Of a stretch of DNA of 64,000 bases, positions 56,306-64,000 are shown piece by piece. The translations under genes and the position numbers were made by a program. Source of the stretch: Actinomycetota bacterium (GTDB taxonomy: Bacteria > Actinomycetota > Thermoleophilia > Solirubrobacterales > Solirubrobacteraceae); the NCBI GenBank assembly GCA_005884115.1, contig VAXW01000005.1:1116001-1180000 (forward strand), written 5' to 3'. The notes under the pieces are model-generated. The model was not told the origin of the DNA. It saw only the letters and a list, made by a program, of their open reading frames with translations, and made no database searches. Every line of letters starts with the position of its first letter. Position 1 is the first letter of the stretch.

Positions 56306-57066
56306 TCGTGCTCGGCTTCGACACCGCGACGCATGCCACGGCGGTGGGCCTGCGCCTGCCAGACGGGCGCGCGTTGGAGGCGCGCGATGACCCCGACGCA
56401 CGGGCGCACCCGGGGCACGCCACCCGACTGCTGGCGATGGCCGGCGAGCTTCTGGCCGAGGCGTGTCTGCGCTGGAGCGCGCTCGATCGAATAGCGGTGG
56501 GGGTGGGTCCGGGTCGCTTCACGGGCCTGCGCGTGGGCATCGCCACCGCGCGCGGCCTCGCCCAGGCGCTATCGGCGGATCTCGCCGGCGTCAACAGCCT
56601 AGATGCTCTCGCCGCCGGGACCGTGAGAGCCGAGCCCGGGCCGGCCTGCGCGCTCGCGGTGATCGACGCGCGTCGCGGCGAGGTCTTCGCGCGTCCCTAC
56701 GAGCTCCAGTTCGGAACCGACGAGATCGCCGGCTCGGCGCGAGCGCTGCTCGAGGCGCGCCTGCTGCGCCCGGAGGAGCTCGGTGGCACCGTGGAGCTGG
56801 CCGCAGCGGCTGCGGGGGCGCGGGCACGGTGCGTGGCCGTCGGCGACGGGGCTGTGCGCTACCGCACCGAGCTCGAGCGCGCCGGAATGCTCGTTCCGCC
56901 CGACGGCTCGCCGCTGCACGGAATCAGCGGTGCCGCGGTGTGCCGGCTGGGATCGCTCGCGGCGCCGGCGGTTGCGCTCGAGGAGGTCGCGCCCCTGTAC
57001 ATGCGCGAGGCCGACGCCGAGCGCGCCCGCGAGCCGCTCGCCGCAGCGCAGGGATCGCCCGCGTGA
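56302..57066 (+). CDS. tsaB: tRNA t6A biosynthesis protein TsaB
   Basis: 254 residues, ASKHA fold, from ATG 56302 overlapping the tsaE stop (ATGA). MIVLGFDTATHATAVGLRLP is the N-terminal phosphate-loop-like strand. DRIAVGVGPGRFTGLRVGIA and ARGLAQALSADLAGVNSLDA are the family marks. CALAVIDARRGEVFARPYE follows. It is a non-catalytic partner of TsaD. Residues 170-254 are more variable and Ala-rich. Confidence 0.93.
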   Translation: MIVLGFDTATHATAVGLRLPDGRALEARDDPDARAHPGHATRLLAMAGELLAEACLRWSALDRIAVGVGPGRFTGLRVGIATARGLAQALSADLAGVNSLDALAAGTVRAEPGPACALAVIDARRGEVFARPYELQFGTDEIAGSARALLEARLLRPEELGGTVELAAAAAGARARCVAVGDGAVRYRTELERAGMLVPPDGSPLHGISGAAVCRLGSLAAPAVALEEVAPLYMREADAERAREPLAAAQGSPA

Positions 57067-57623
57067 GCGAGACCTCGCCAGCCGGGCTGGACAGCGCCCT
57101 CGAAGCGCAGCTCGAGGTGCGCACGCTGCAGTACCCCGACCTGCCCGAGGTGCTGGCGATCGAGCGGCGCGTGTTCCCGACGCCATGGTCGCTCGCCATG
57201 TTCGTGCTCGAGCTCTCAAAGCAGACCGGCATCTGCCTCGCCGCTACGGAGCCCGTCGAAGGCGCGCCTCGAGAGCCCGGCGAGGCGCGGCGCCTGGTCG
57301 GCTACCTGATCTGCTCGCGCTATGACACCGTGTGGCACATCATGAACGTGGCGGTCGACACCGACCGCCAGCGCATGGGGCTCGCGTCGCGGCTACTGCA
57401 GGAGCTGTACGCGCGCGTTGGCGACGACGGCGCGCGCTACACGCTCGAGGTGCGCTGCTCGAACACGGTCGCCATCCACCTGTACGAGCGCGAGGGCTTT
57501 CGCGCGGCTGGGACCCGGCGGCGCTACTACCAGGACAACGGCGAGGACGCGCTCGTGATGTGGCGCACGCCAGCGACGCGCGCGGGATCGCTCGAGGATG
57601 TGCCCAATGTGGGGGGGCAATGA
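57063..57623 (+). CDS. rimI: Ribosomal-protein alanine N-acetyltransferase (RimI-type GNAT)
   Basis: 186 residues from GTG 57063, overlapping tsaB (GTGA). GNAT motifs: VLAIERRVFPTPWSLAMFVL, HIMNVAVDTDRQRMGLASRL (acetyl-CoA loop RxxGxA-like: QRMGLA) and LEVRCSNTVAIHLYEREGFR, with RRRYYQDNGEDALVMW at the end. Its position between tsaB and tsaD is the classical one for RimI. N-terminal extension of about 20 residues. It acetylates S18 or other N-termini. Confidence 0.9.
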   Translation: MSETSPAGLDSALEAQLEVRTLQYPDLPEVLAIERRVFPTPWSLAMFVLELSKQTGICLAATEPVEGAPREPGEARRLVGYLICSRYDTVWHIMNVAVDTDRQRMGLASRLLQELYARVGDDGARYTLEVRCSNTVAIHLYEREGFRAAGTRRRYYQDNGEDALVMWRTPATRAGSLEDVPNVGGQ

Positions 57624-58672
57624 GCGTCCTCGCGATCGAGACGAGCTGCGACGACACCTGCGCGGCGCTCGTGGAGCCCGGCGGGCGCATGCTCTCCAAC
57701 GTGATCTCCTCGCAGGGGGTTCACGACCGCTTCGGCGGCGTCGTCCCCGAGATCGCCTCGCGCCACCATCTGCGGATCGTCAACGCGGTCGTGAACAGCG
57801 CGCTGTCGCAGGCCGGCGCGACGCTCGACGAGGTGGAGCTGGTGGGGGCCACGCAAGGCCCAGGGCTCGTCGGCGCGCTGCTCGTGGGGCTGTCGACGGC
57901 CAAGGCGCTGGCGGCGGCGCGAGAGCTTCCCTTCGCGGCCGTCGACCACCTCCAGGGCCACGTGGCAGCCAACTTCCTCTCGGGCAACGGGACGGACGAG
58001 GGTGGGGCCGCCTTCGAGCCCCCGTTCGTCTGCCTGATCGCCAGCGGCGGCCACACGCTGCTGGCGTTGGTCGAAGATCACGACGGATTCGAGGTGCTGG
58101 GGCGCACGCTCGACGATGCGGCCGGAGAGGCATTCGACAAGGGCGCCCGGCTGCTCGGGCTCGGCTATCCCGGCGGCGCGGCGCTCGAGCGCCTGGCCGC
58201 CGATGGAGACCGCGAGGCGTTCGCGTTCCCGGGTTCCGCGGCCGCCCGCGCGCGGGGCGGCAGGGGCAGCGCGCGCGAAGGCTTCGCGCGTGGGCTCGAT
58301 TTCTCCTTCGCGGGGGTCAAGACGGCTCTGCTGTACACGGTGCGCGAGCTCTCCGAAGGCGAGCTGCGCGAGCGCGCGGCGGACCTCGCCGCCTCATACC
58401 AGGCCGCAATCGTCGAGAGCTTGGTCGAACGCGCCGAGCGGGCGCTCGAGCAAACCGGCCTCGATCGCCTCGCCGTCGGCGGCGGCGTGGCGGCCAACGG
58501 GGCGCTGCGGCGGGGTCTGGCGCGCCTGGGCGCGACGCTGCACGTGCCAGCCAGCGAGCTATGCACCGACAACGCGGCGATGATCGCGAGCGCGGCGCGC
58601 TTTGCCCGGCGGCTGCGCTATCCCGAGTACCTCGGCCTGGACGCCTACGCGAGCGGGGAGCGCCCGCGATGA
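57620..58672 (+). CDS. tsaD: tRNA N6-adenosine threonylcarbamoyltransferase
   Basis: 350 residues from ATG 57620. LAIETSCDDTCAALVEPGG opens the ASKHA fold. The metal-binding histidines lie in VDHLQGHVAANF. LIASGGHTLLAL, DDAAGEAFDKGARLLGLGYPGG and LDFSFAGVKTALLY follow, and LAVGGGVAANGALRR and CTDNAAMIASAA complete it. It transfers the threonylcarbamoyl group to A37 of ANN-decoding tRNAs. The start overlaps rimI and the stop overlaps the next gene. A short Gly/Arg loop (around residue 210) is the only insertion. Confidence 0.96.
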   Translation: MSVLAIETSCDDTCAALVEPGGRMLSNVISSQGVHDRFGGVVPEIASRHHLRIVNAVVNSALSQAGATLDEVELVGATQGPGLVGALLVGLSTAKALAAARELPFAAVDHLQGHVAANFLSGNGTDEGGAAFEPPFVCLIASGGHTLLALVEDHDGFEVLGRTLDDAAGEAFDKGARLLGLGYPGGAALERLAADGDREAFAFPGSAAARARGGRGSAREGFARGLDFSFAGVKTALLYTVRELSEGELRERAADLAASYQAAIVESLVERAERALEQTGLDRLAVGGGVAANGALRRGLARLGATLHVPASELCTDNAAMIASAARFARRLRYPEYLGLDAYASGERPR

Positions 58673-58911
58673 GCGTGCTGACCGTCTACTCCAAGCCGGA
58701 CTGCCACCTGTGCGAGGAAGCCATGATCGTCCTGCGCTCGCTGCAGTCCGAGCTCGTCTTCACGCTCGTCGAGCGGGACATCACCGACGACGAGGCGCTT
58801 CATCGCGCGTACTTCGATCGCATACCCGTGGTGACGCTCGACGGCGCGGAGCTGTCGCACTTCTTCGTCGATGAGGCGCTCGTGCGAGAGCGACTAGAGT
58901 CACGGCGATGA
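58669..58911 (+). CDS. Glutaredoxin-like (DUF836) thiol protein
   Basis: 80 residues from ATG 58669 (ATGA overlap with tsaD). The redox motif is CHLC in VYSKPDCHLCEEAMIVLRSL, and the cis-Pro lies in DRIPVVTLDG. Small proteins of this kind (glutaredoxin/DUF836 type) are probably thiol-disulfide carriers. The next gene is the redox sensor rex, so the pair may share a redox role. Confidence 0.85.
   Translation: MSVLTVYSKPDCHLCEEAMIVLRSLQSELVFTLVERDITDDEALHRAYFDRIPVVTLDGAELSHFFVDEALVRERLESRR
58895..58900 (+). promoter_or_regulatory. TANNNT -10 box inside the glutaredoxin-like gene, upstream of rex
   Basis: TAGAGT, 7 nt before ATG 58908, lies within the last codons of the preceding gene. It could give rex an independent leaderless transcript. 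Confidence 0.35.
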
Positions 58912-59591
58912 CCACCGGTCAGGCCGGGCAGGCGACGCAGCCATACGGGCAGGTGCGGGAGGCCACGCCTGCTGCCGAGCGCCTATCGCTGGGCGTCGCG
59001 GCTCGCCTGTCCCGTTATCTGCAGGTGCTCACGCAGGCGAAGAAGATGGGCAAGGAGACGATCTCCTCACAGGAGCTTTCGGACTACACGCACGTCAACT
59101 CCACCCAGATCCGCCGCGATCTCTCCGGGTTCGGCAAGTTCGGCAAGCGCGGAGTCGGCTACAACGTCGAGGCTCTCGTCTCGCAGATCCGAAAGATCCT
59201 GCGCACCGCGGGCCAGCACAACATCGCGCTGCTGGGCGCCGGGCACCTGGGTAAAGCGATCGCGTCCTCGGATATCTTCGCCGACCACGGCTTCCGCGTC
59301 GTCGCGATCTTCGACGTAGATCCCGAGAAGGTTGGCTCGACGGTCGGCAATCAGGCGGTTCGGCACACCGACGAACTACGCCAGCTGGTACAGGATGAGG
59401 ACATCGTCGTGGGGGTGCTCGCCGTGCCCACGCACGCCGCCCAGGGCCTCGCGGACGAGCTCGTCGAGGCGGGCGTGAAGATCATCTTCAACTACTCCGA
59501 GTCGCTGCTGGTGGTGCCGCCAGAGGTCACCGTGCACACCTCCAGCCCCGCGGTCGACCTGCTCTACGCGCTGTACTTCTACCTCACCTGA
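58908..59591 (+). CDS. rex: Redox-sensing transcriptional repressor Rex
   Basis: 227 residues from ATG 58908. N-terminal winged helix (about 25-95): AARLSRYLQVLTQAKKMGKE, ISSQELSDYTHVNSTQIRRDLS (shortened). The NADH-binding Rossmann domain has ALLGAGHLGKAIASSDIFAD, VVAIFDVDPEKVGSTVG and IVVGVLAVPTHAAQGLADEL. The C-terminal domain-swap helix SSPAVDLLYALYFYLT is present. It represses respiratory genes when NADH/NAD+ is low and releases DNA on NADH binding. In actinobacteria rex is often followed by hem genes; here the next gene is a GCS2-type ligase. Confidence 0.96.
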   Translation: MTTGQAGQATQPYGQVREATPAAERLSLGVAARLSRYLQVLTQAKKMGKETISSQELSDYTHVNSTQIRRDLSGFGKFGKRGVGYNVEALVSQIRKILRTAGQHNIALLGAGHLGKAIASSDIFADHGFRVVAIFDVDPEKVGSTVGNQAVRHTDELRQLVQDEDIVVGVLAVPTHAAQGLADELVEAGVKIIFNYSESLLVVPPEVTVHTSSPAVDLLYALYFYLT

Positions 59592-59660
59592 GAACGCCGC
59601 CGACACGCGTCACACTGGATCCGAACGCTTCCTCGCCGCACACCGACGCAGACACCAGCG

Positions 59661-60809
59661 ATGACCCCCATCGACCTCGACCGCGCCGCCCACCGATTCG
59701 AGGAAGCCAGCGACTTCACGGTCGGCGTGGAGGAGGAGTTCGCGATCCTCGATCCGCGCACACTGGACCTGATCCCGCGCTTCGAGCAGCTGAACGCTGC
59801 GGCGGAAGCCGACGCCTGCCTGCGCGAGGCGGTAACGGGCGAGCTGATCTCCTCGGAGATCGAGATCATCTCGGGCGCCGGCGAGGACCTCAGGGACGCG
59901 ATCGAACGCCAGCGCGAGCGCCGCAGGCGCCTGTTCGCGCTCGCAGACGCCCACGGGGTGACGCTCGGGGCGACCGGGACGCACCCGTGGGCCGACTACC
60001 GCGAACAGCCGATCATCGACACCGAGCACTACCGGCGGGTCGAGGAGGGGCTGAAGTACGTCGCCTGGCGCAACAACACGTTCAGTCTGCACATCCACGT
60101 CGGCGTCCACGGCATCGACCGGGCCGTACGCGCGTGCGACCGCCTGCGCCCCGTCCTGCCGCTGCTGCTCGCCATCTCGGCAAACTCGCCGTATCTCGAC
60201 GGCCGCGACTCCGGCCTGCACTCTGCGCGCACGCAGAGCTTCACCAAGAGCTTCCCGCGCTGCGGGGTCCCCGACGTCTTCGGAGGCTGGCGCTCCTACC
60301 GCGAGTACATCGAGTTCCTGCAGCGGAGTAACTCGATCGTCGAGTTCACGCAGGTGTGGTGGTCGGTGCGGCCACACTTCAGCTTCGGCACGGTCGAGGT
60401 GCGCATATGCGACGCGCAGGCCAGCGCGCCCGAGTCGGAGGCGCTCGCGTCCTTGATGGTGGCGTGCATCGCCCAGGCGCTTCGCGACGTGGACGAGGGC
60501 GTGCCACTCGCGCACCCAGCCCCGCGGCTCGTGGAGGAGAACATGTGGCGGGCCATCCGCCACGGGCTCGACGGGCGCCTCGTCGACCTCGACAGCGGCG
60601 ATGAGTACCCCGCGCGCGCCGCGATCGATCGCCTCGCAGCCTGGAGCGCGCCGATGCGCGCGGAGCTGGGGATCGAGTTCGCGTTCCCGGAGCGAAACGG
60701 CGCGCAGCGACAGCGGCAGATGATCGAGGCGGGGGCCTCCCGTGAGGAGGTGTTTGCGGCGTCCGTCGGCGAGACCCGCCAGACGTACGCCCAGGAGGTG
60801 GTCGTGTGA
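59661..60809 (+). CDS. Carboxylate-amine ligase, glutamate-cysteine ligase 2 (YbdK) family
   Basis: 382 residues. DFTVGVEEEFAILDPRTLDL is the N-terminal ATP/Mg-binding strand of the GCS2 family. SSEIEIISGAGEDLRDAIER, GATGTHPWADYREQP and NNTFSLHIHVGVHGIDRAVR, with its pair of histidines, follow, then LLLAISANSPYLDGRDSGLHSAR and FGTVEVRICDAQASAPES. It forms a gamma-glutamyl or similar amide bond. YbdK-type members have weak glutamate-cysteine ligase activity, so glutathione synthesis should not be assumed. ATG 59661, 69 bp after rex. Confidence 0.9.
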   Translation: MTPIDLDRAAHRFEEASDFTVGVEEEFAILDPRTLDLIPRFEQLNAAAEADACLREAVTGELISSEIEIISGAGEDLRDAIERQRERRRRLFALADAHGVTLGATGTHPWADYREQPIIDTEHYRRVEEGLKYVAWRNNTFSLHIHVGVHGIDRAVRACDRLRPVLPLLLAISANSPYLDGRDSGLHSARTQSFTKSFPRCGVPDVFGGWRSYREYIEFLQRSNSIVEFTQVWWSVRPHFSFGTVEVRICDAQASAPESEALASLMVACIAQALRDVDEGVPLAHPAPRLVEENMWRAIRHGLDGRLVDLDSGDEYPARAAIDRLAAWSAPMRAELGIEFAFPERNGAQRQRQMIEAGASREEVFAASVGETRQTYAQEVVV

Positions 60810-61387
60810 GAGAGCAATCAAAGCCCGGTGGCGCGCCCGGGCCGGACGCCGCGACCGACGCTGCGGGCACAGCTGCGGGCGGCGCAGCGGCAGGCGCGCA
60901 CCCAGGTGGCGCGCCTAGGCCTGCGGCCGGCGAGCCCAGCGAGGCGGAGCTGCGAGCCGCCTACGAAGAGGAGCTGAGCCGCATCTCGAGCGCCGACATG
61001 ATGCTGCAGGCGACGGTCTCGCTGCTCAACATCGGTCGTCTGCGCCTCGGTGCCGGCGGCGGGCAGGCCGGCGAGGACGAGAGCGGCGGGGCCGGCACGG
61101 TCGACCTCGAGCAGGTGCGCGACGCTATTGACGGCGCGCGGGCACTGCTGGGCGTGCTCGATCGCCGCTTCGCCAAGGAGCTTGCGCCGCTGCGCGACGC
61201 GCTCTCGCAGCTGCAGCTTGCCTACGCTCGCGAAGCCGCCGCCGCCGCGGCGCATGGGGCGGCCTCCGAGAAGGCGCAGCAGGGGCCCGGCGAGAGCGCC
61301 TCCGCCGGCGAGGGCCAGGAGAAGCCTGAGCAGCGCGGTCCGGGTCCGGCCGAGGCCAGCGGACGCCTGTGGGTGCCCGGGAGCTGA
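60806..61387 (+). CDS. DUF1844-like helical protein with low-complexity ends
   Basis: 193 residues from GTG 60806, overlapping the ligase stop (GTGA). The first 50 and last 60 residues are Gly/Ala/Pro/Glu low complexity. The middle (about 52-145) is helical: LMLQATVSLLNIGRLRLG-like, then VDLEQVRDAIDGARALLGVLDRRFA (shortened). This resembles the DUF1844 core, a short helical domain of unknown function seen in many bacteria. Only the central part is likely folded. It lies between a ligase gene and hppA. Confidence 0.65.
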   Translation: MREQSKPGGAPGPDAATDAAGTAAGGAAAGAHPGGAPRPAAGEPSEAELRAAYEEELSRISSADMMLQATVSLLNIGRLRLGAGGGQAGEDESGGAGTVDLEQVRDAIDGARALLGVLDRRFAKELAPLRDALSQLQLAYAREAAAAAAHGAASEKAQQGPGESASAGEGQEKPEQRGPGPAEASGRLWVPGS

Positions 61388-61470
61388 GCCTCCGGATGAT
61401 GAGCGCGCGGGCGCGCCGGGCGTCGCGCACGGGGCGTGCAGGGCAGCCGCCCTTCTGCCTGCCGGCACGA

Positions 61471-61476
61471 TAGACT
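61471..61476 (+). promoter_or_regulatory. TANNNT -10 box upstream of hppA
   Basis: TAGACT about 107 nt upstream of the hppA start. The predicted leader carries GGAGGA (61572-61577) as SD, so this gene is not leaderless. Confidence 0.35.
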
Positions 61477-61582
61477 GCGCGCGCGTTTGCACCGGGCGGC
61501 CGGCTCTATGTGGCCGTAGTGGCGACAAATGTGCGCGCGAAGATCCTCGCGCGGCACGCAAATCAGACCGCGGAGGATTTTC

Positions 61583-63667
61583 TTGAGCAGCTTTCTGACG
61601 AACCATGGGGTCGTCGTCGCGCTCGTTTGCGGCGCGTGTGCGGTGGTCTACGGCCTGGTCACGACTCGATCACTGCTCGCCCTGTCGCCTGGCAACGAGC
61701 GCATGCAGAGCATCTCGCGGGCGGTCCAGCAGGGGGCGGGCGCGTACCTCAACCGCCAGTACACGACGATCGCGTTCGTCGGCGTGATCCTGTTCATCGC
61801 GCTGATCTTCGTGCAAAACATCGCCGTTGCCTGTGGGTTCGCGCTCGGCGGGGTGCTGTCGGGCTCGGCGGGGTACATCGGCATGACCGTGTCCGTGCGC
61901 GCCAATGCGCGCGTGGCCGAGGCCGCGCGGGGCGGTGTCGCGCCCGCCCTCAGCGTCGCCTTCAGGGGCGGCGCCATCACGGGCCTGCTCGTGGTCGGGC
62001 TCGCGCTGCTGGGCGCCGCCGGGTACTACGGACTGCTCACGGCGGTCTTCAACGACAGCCAGAAAACGGGCGTGGACGCGCTCATCGGCGTCGGCTTCGG
62101 CGGCTCTTTGATCTCGGTGTTCGCCCGACTCGGGGGCGGCATCTTCACCAAGGCCGCCGACGTGGGCGCCGACCTGGTGGGCAAGATCGAGGCCGGGATT
62201 CCCGAGGACGACCCCCGCAACCCGGCGACGATCGCCGACAACGTCGGCGACAACGTGGGCGACTGCGCGGGCATGGCGGCCGATCTGTTCGAGACCTACG
62301 TCGTCAGCGCCGTGGGCGTGATGCTGCTCGGCGTGCTGACCTTCCACGAGGCCACGCGCGTGGCGCTGTATCCGCTCGTGCTGGGCGCGGTGGCGATCAT
62401 CGCCTCGATCATCGGCACGTTCGCCGTGCGCTCGCGCGGCGGCAACGTCGAGCGGGCCCTCTACCAGGGCCTCGTCCTGTCGGGTGCGATCGCGGCGGGG
62501 GCCTTTGCGCCGATCACCTACTGGATGATGCGCAACCTCAGCTTCACCCAGGTCGGAAGCGATGTGAACACGCCGGCGTGGGGCAAACTGTACCTCTGCT
62601 CGCTGATCGGAATCGCCGTCACGGCGCTTCTGTTCCTGATCACCGACTATTACACCTCGACGAGGTTCTCATCGGTCAAGAAGACCGCTCGCGCGTCGGT
62701 GACCGGCCACGCCACCAACATCATTCAGGGCTTCGCATCGGGGCTGCAGGCGACGGCGCTGCCCGCGCTCGTGCTGGTGCTCGGCGTGTTCGGCTCGTGG
62801 AAGCTCGCCGGCGGCGGCACGACGGGCATCTACGGAATCGGCGTGGCGCTGATGGCGCAGCTATCGCTGACCGGCTTGATCGTCGCGCTGGATGCGTTCG
62901 GGCCGATCACCGACAACGCGGGCGGGATCGCGGAGATGGCGGACCTGCCGCATGAGGTTCGCAACGTGACAGACCGCCTGGACGCCGTCGGCAACACGAC
63001 CAAGGCGGTGACCAAGGGCTATGCGATCGGCTCAGCGGTGCTCGCCGCCGTGGTCCTGTTCGCGGGCTTCCGGCAGGAACTCGCCGACCACAGCCACAAA
63101 GCGATCGAAGCGCTCGTCTTCGGCATCAACGAACCTCCGGTCCTGATCGGCCTGATCCTCGGTGGCCTGATGGTGTGCCTGTTCGCCTCGCTCTCGATCG
63201 AGGCCGTCGGGCGCGCGGGCGGTGGGGTGGTGGAGGAGGTGCGCAGGCAGTTCCGCGAGCACCCCGGCATCATGGAGGGCACTGAAGACCCCGACTATGC
63301 GACGTGCGTCGACATCGTCACGCGCACAGCGCAACGCGAGATGATCCTTCCCTCGCTGCTGCCGATCGGCCTGCCGCTGATCGTCGGGCTGATCGACGAG
63401 AAGGCGCTCGGCGGGCTGCTGATCGGCGTGATCGTGGTGGGCTTCTTCTTCGCCGTGCTGATGACCGCAGGGGGTGGCGCGTGGGACAACGCAAAGAAGC
63501 TGATCGAGGACGGCGCCTTCGGCGGCAAGGGATCCGACGCGCATGCTGCCGGGGTCACGGGCGACACGGTGGGGGACCCCTTCAAGGACACCGCTGGGCC
63601 CGCGATCAATCCGATGATCAAGGTCGCGAATATCGTCGCGATCCTGATCATCCCGCTCATAACCTGA
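61583..63667 (+). CDS. hppA: Membrane-bound proton-translocating pyrophosphatase
   Basis: 694 residues from TTG 61583, chosen because GGAGGA lies 6 nt upstream and the product then begins at the family's first helix; an ATG at 61529 is less likely. About sixteen helices. Pyrophosphate-binding acidic cluster: [20 protein letters not shown] and [20 protein letters not shown]. Third site: [36 protein letters not shown] has Lys where K+-dependent enzymes have Ala, so it should be the K+-independent type. It pumps protons by hydrolysing PPi from biosynthesis. Confidence 0.95.
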   Translation: MSSFLTNHGVVVALVCGACAVVYGLVTTRSLLALSPGNERMQSISRAVQQGAGAYLNRQYTTIAFVGVILFIALIFVQNIAVACGFALGGVLSGSAGYIGMTVSVRANARVAEAARGGVAPALSVAFRGGAITGLLVVGLALLGAAGYYGLLTAVFNDSQKTGVDALIGVGFGGSLISVFARLGGGIFTKAADVGADLVGKIEAGIPEDDPRNPATIADNVGDNVGDCAGMAADLFETYVVSAVGVMLLGVLTFHEATRVALYPLVLGAVAIIASIIGTFAVRSRGGNVERALYQGLVLSGAIAAGAFAPITYWMMRNLSFTQVGSDVNTPAWGKLYLCSLIGIAVTALLFLITDYYTSTRFSSVKKTARASVTGHATNIIQGFASGLQATALPALVLVLGVFGSWKLAGGGTTGIYGIGVALMAQLSLTGLIVALDAFGPITDNAGGIAEMADLPHEVRNVTDRLDAVGNTTKAVTKGYAIGSAVLAAVVLFAGFRQELADHSHKAIEALVFGINEPPVLIGLILGGLMVCLFASLSIEAVGRAGGGVVEEVRRQFREHPGIMEGTEDPDYATCVDIVTRTAQREMILPSLLPIGLPLIVGLIDEKALGGLLIGVIVVGFFFAVLMTAGGGAWDNAKKLIEDGAFGGKGSDAHAAGVTGDTVGDPFKDTAGPAINPMIKVANIVAILIIPLIT

Positions 63668-63740
63668 CGGGAACGCTCGCCGGCCTGGGCCGCGCTCGCC
63701 ACGGCGCGCGCTGCCCGCGAGGAAGAGCTGGCGCGACGCG

Positions 63741-63746
63741 TAAGCT
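63741..63746 (+). promoter_or_regulatory. TANNNT -10 box, leaderless promoter
   Basis: TAAGCT, 9 nt before ATG 63756. Confidence 0.4.
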
Positions 63747-63755
63747 CACCTGGAG

Positions 63756-63947
63756 ATGAGCGGAAGGGAAATACATCGCGTGGGCACGCTCGTGCTCTCT
63801 CTGCTGATGGCAATCATCGGCATCGCGCTGATCGTCCAGGCCGCAGCTGGCGACGGTGGGGTCGCTTCCTCGCTGCTGGGGGCACTCTTCCTGGCGGGCG
63901 GCCTCGGCAGGGTGTATGTCGAGCGCAAGCGGGGCCGCCGCACGTGA
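63756..63947 (+). CDS. Small two-helix membrane protein
   Basis: 63 residues: a short N-terminal part, a first helix LVLSLLMAIIGIALIVQAA, a Gly/Ser turn, a second helix SSLLGALFLAGGLGRVYV, and a basic tail RKRGRRT that would sit in the cytoplasm. I recognise no family, though short two-helix proteins of this kind are common in actinobacteria. Its stop overlaps the start of the next gene (GTGA), so the two are probably co-transcribed. Confidence 0.7.
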   Translation: MSGREIHRVGTLVLSLLMAIIGIALIVQAAAGDGGVASSLLGALFLAGGLGRVYVERKRGRRT

Positions 63948-64000
63948 GCAGGGCCGAGGACGGCGGGGGCGAGCGGGTCAGCTCGGAGATCACCGCGAGG
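63944..64000 (+). CDS. Start of a further gene (3' truncated)
   Basis: GTG 63944 overlaps the preceding stop, and the frame stays open to the window end, reading MSRAEDGGGERVSSEITAR. Nineteen residues are too few for identification. Confidence 0.4.
   Translation, partial: MSRAEDGGGERVSSEITAR

Overview
The window reads as chromosomal DNA of a very GC-rich actinobacterium. Support comes from GC-saturated third codon positions, many GTG starts, stop/start overlaps of the ATGA or GTGA type, and a recurrent TANNNT -10 box placed 6-9 nt before start codons, as expected for leaderless mRNAs. Gene content (membrane pyrophosphatase, an extra divergent Rho, DUF11 secreted protein, DivIVA-domain protein, type-4 uracil-DNA glycosylase, Rex) would fit the Thermoleophilia/Solirubrobacterales, but that placement is an inference. 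I found no rRNA, tRNA, CRISPR array or insertion sequence.

Layout. 1-2345: right-hand edge of what looks like a conjugative (type IV secretion) gene set, with a TrbL/VirB6-like membrane protein and a two-domain cell-wall hydrolase. 2797-4041: FAD/NAD reductase. 4109-10973: the most interesting region, a cobalamin-riboswitch operon with two extracellular DUF4430 (transcobalamin C-terminal-like) proteins, an ECF transporter T component, a double ATPase, and an S component fused to an extracellular squalene-cyclase-like repeat domain. Both building blocks of animal intrinsic factor/transcobalamin (alpha toroid plus beta domain) thus sit around one bacterial vitamin transporter. A PAP2 protein and a PduO-type cobalamin adenosyltransferase follow. 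12699-18344: proton-translocating transhydrogenase (pntAA-pntAB-pntB), glpD and folP.

18472-26862: divergent Rho, a hypothetical gene, then two paralogous APC permeases with universal-stress-protein tails flanking a KdpD/KdpE-like two-component system. 26879-34814: epimerases, malic enzyme, polA, a small DMT transporter and an AhpD-like protein. 34865-42342: MocR-type regulator, FAD oxidoreductase, rpsA-coaE-lytic transglycosylase, uvrB. 42598-48396: a compositionally odd secreted DUF11 protein, a DivIVA-domain protein, and uvrA behind a LexA (SOS) box. 48393-52637: acyltransferase, nitroreductase, isochorismatase family hydrolase, and the panC-panD-panB operon. 52875-55662: biotinyl-carboxyltransferase fusion and uracil-DNA glycosylase. 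55663-59591: an AT-rich gap with hairpins, then tsaE-tsaB-rimI-tsaD-glutaredoxin-like-rex as one overlapping operon. 59661-64000: GCS2-type ligase, DUF1844-like protein, hppA, a small membrane protein and the first codons of a further gene.

Main connections: cobalamin capture, import and adenosylation cluster at 4.1-12.5 kb; a possible potassium/osmotic signalling block lies at 20.6-26.9 kb; DNA repair genes (polA, uvrB, uvrA, udg) are scattered between 29 and 56 kb.
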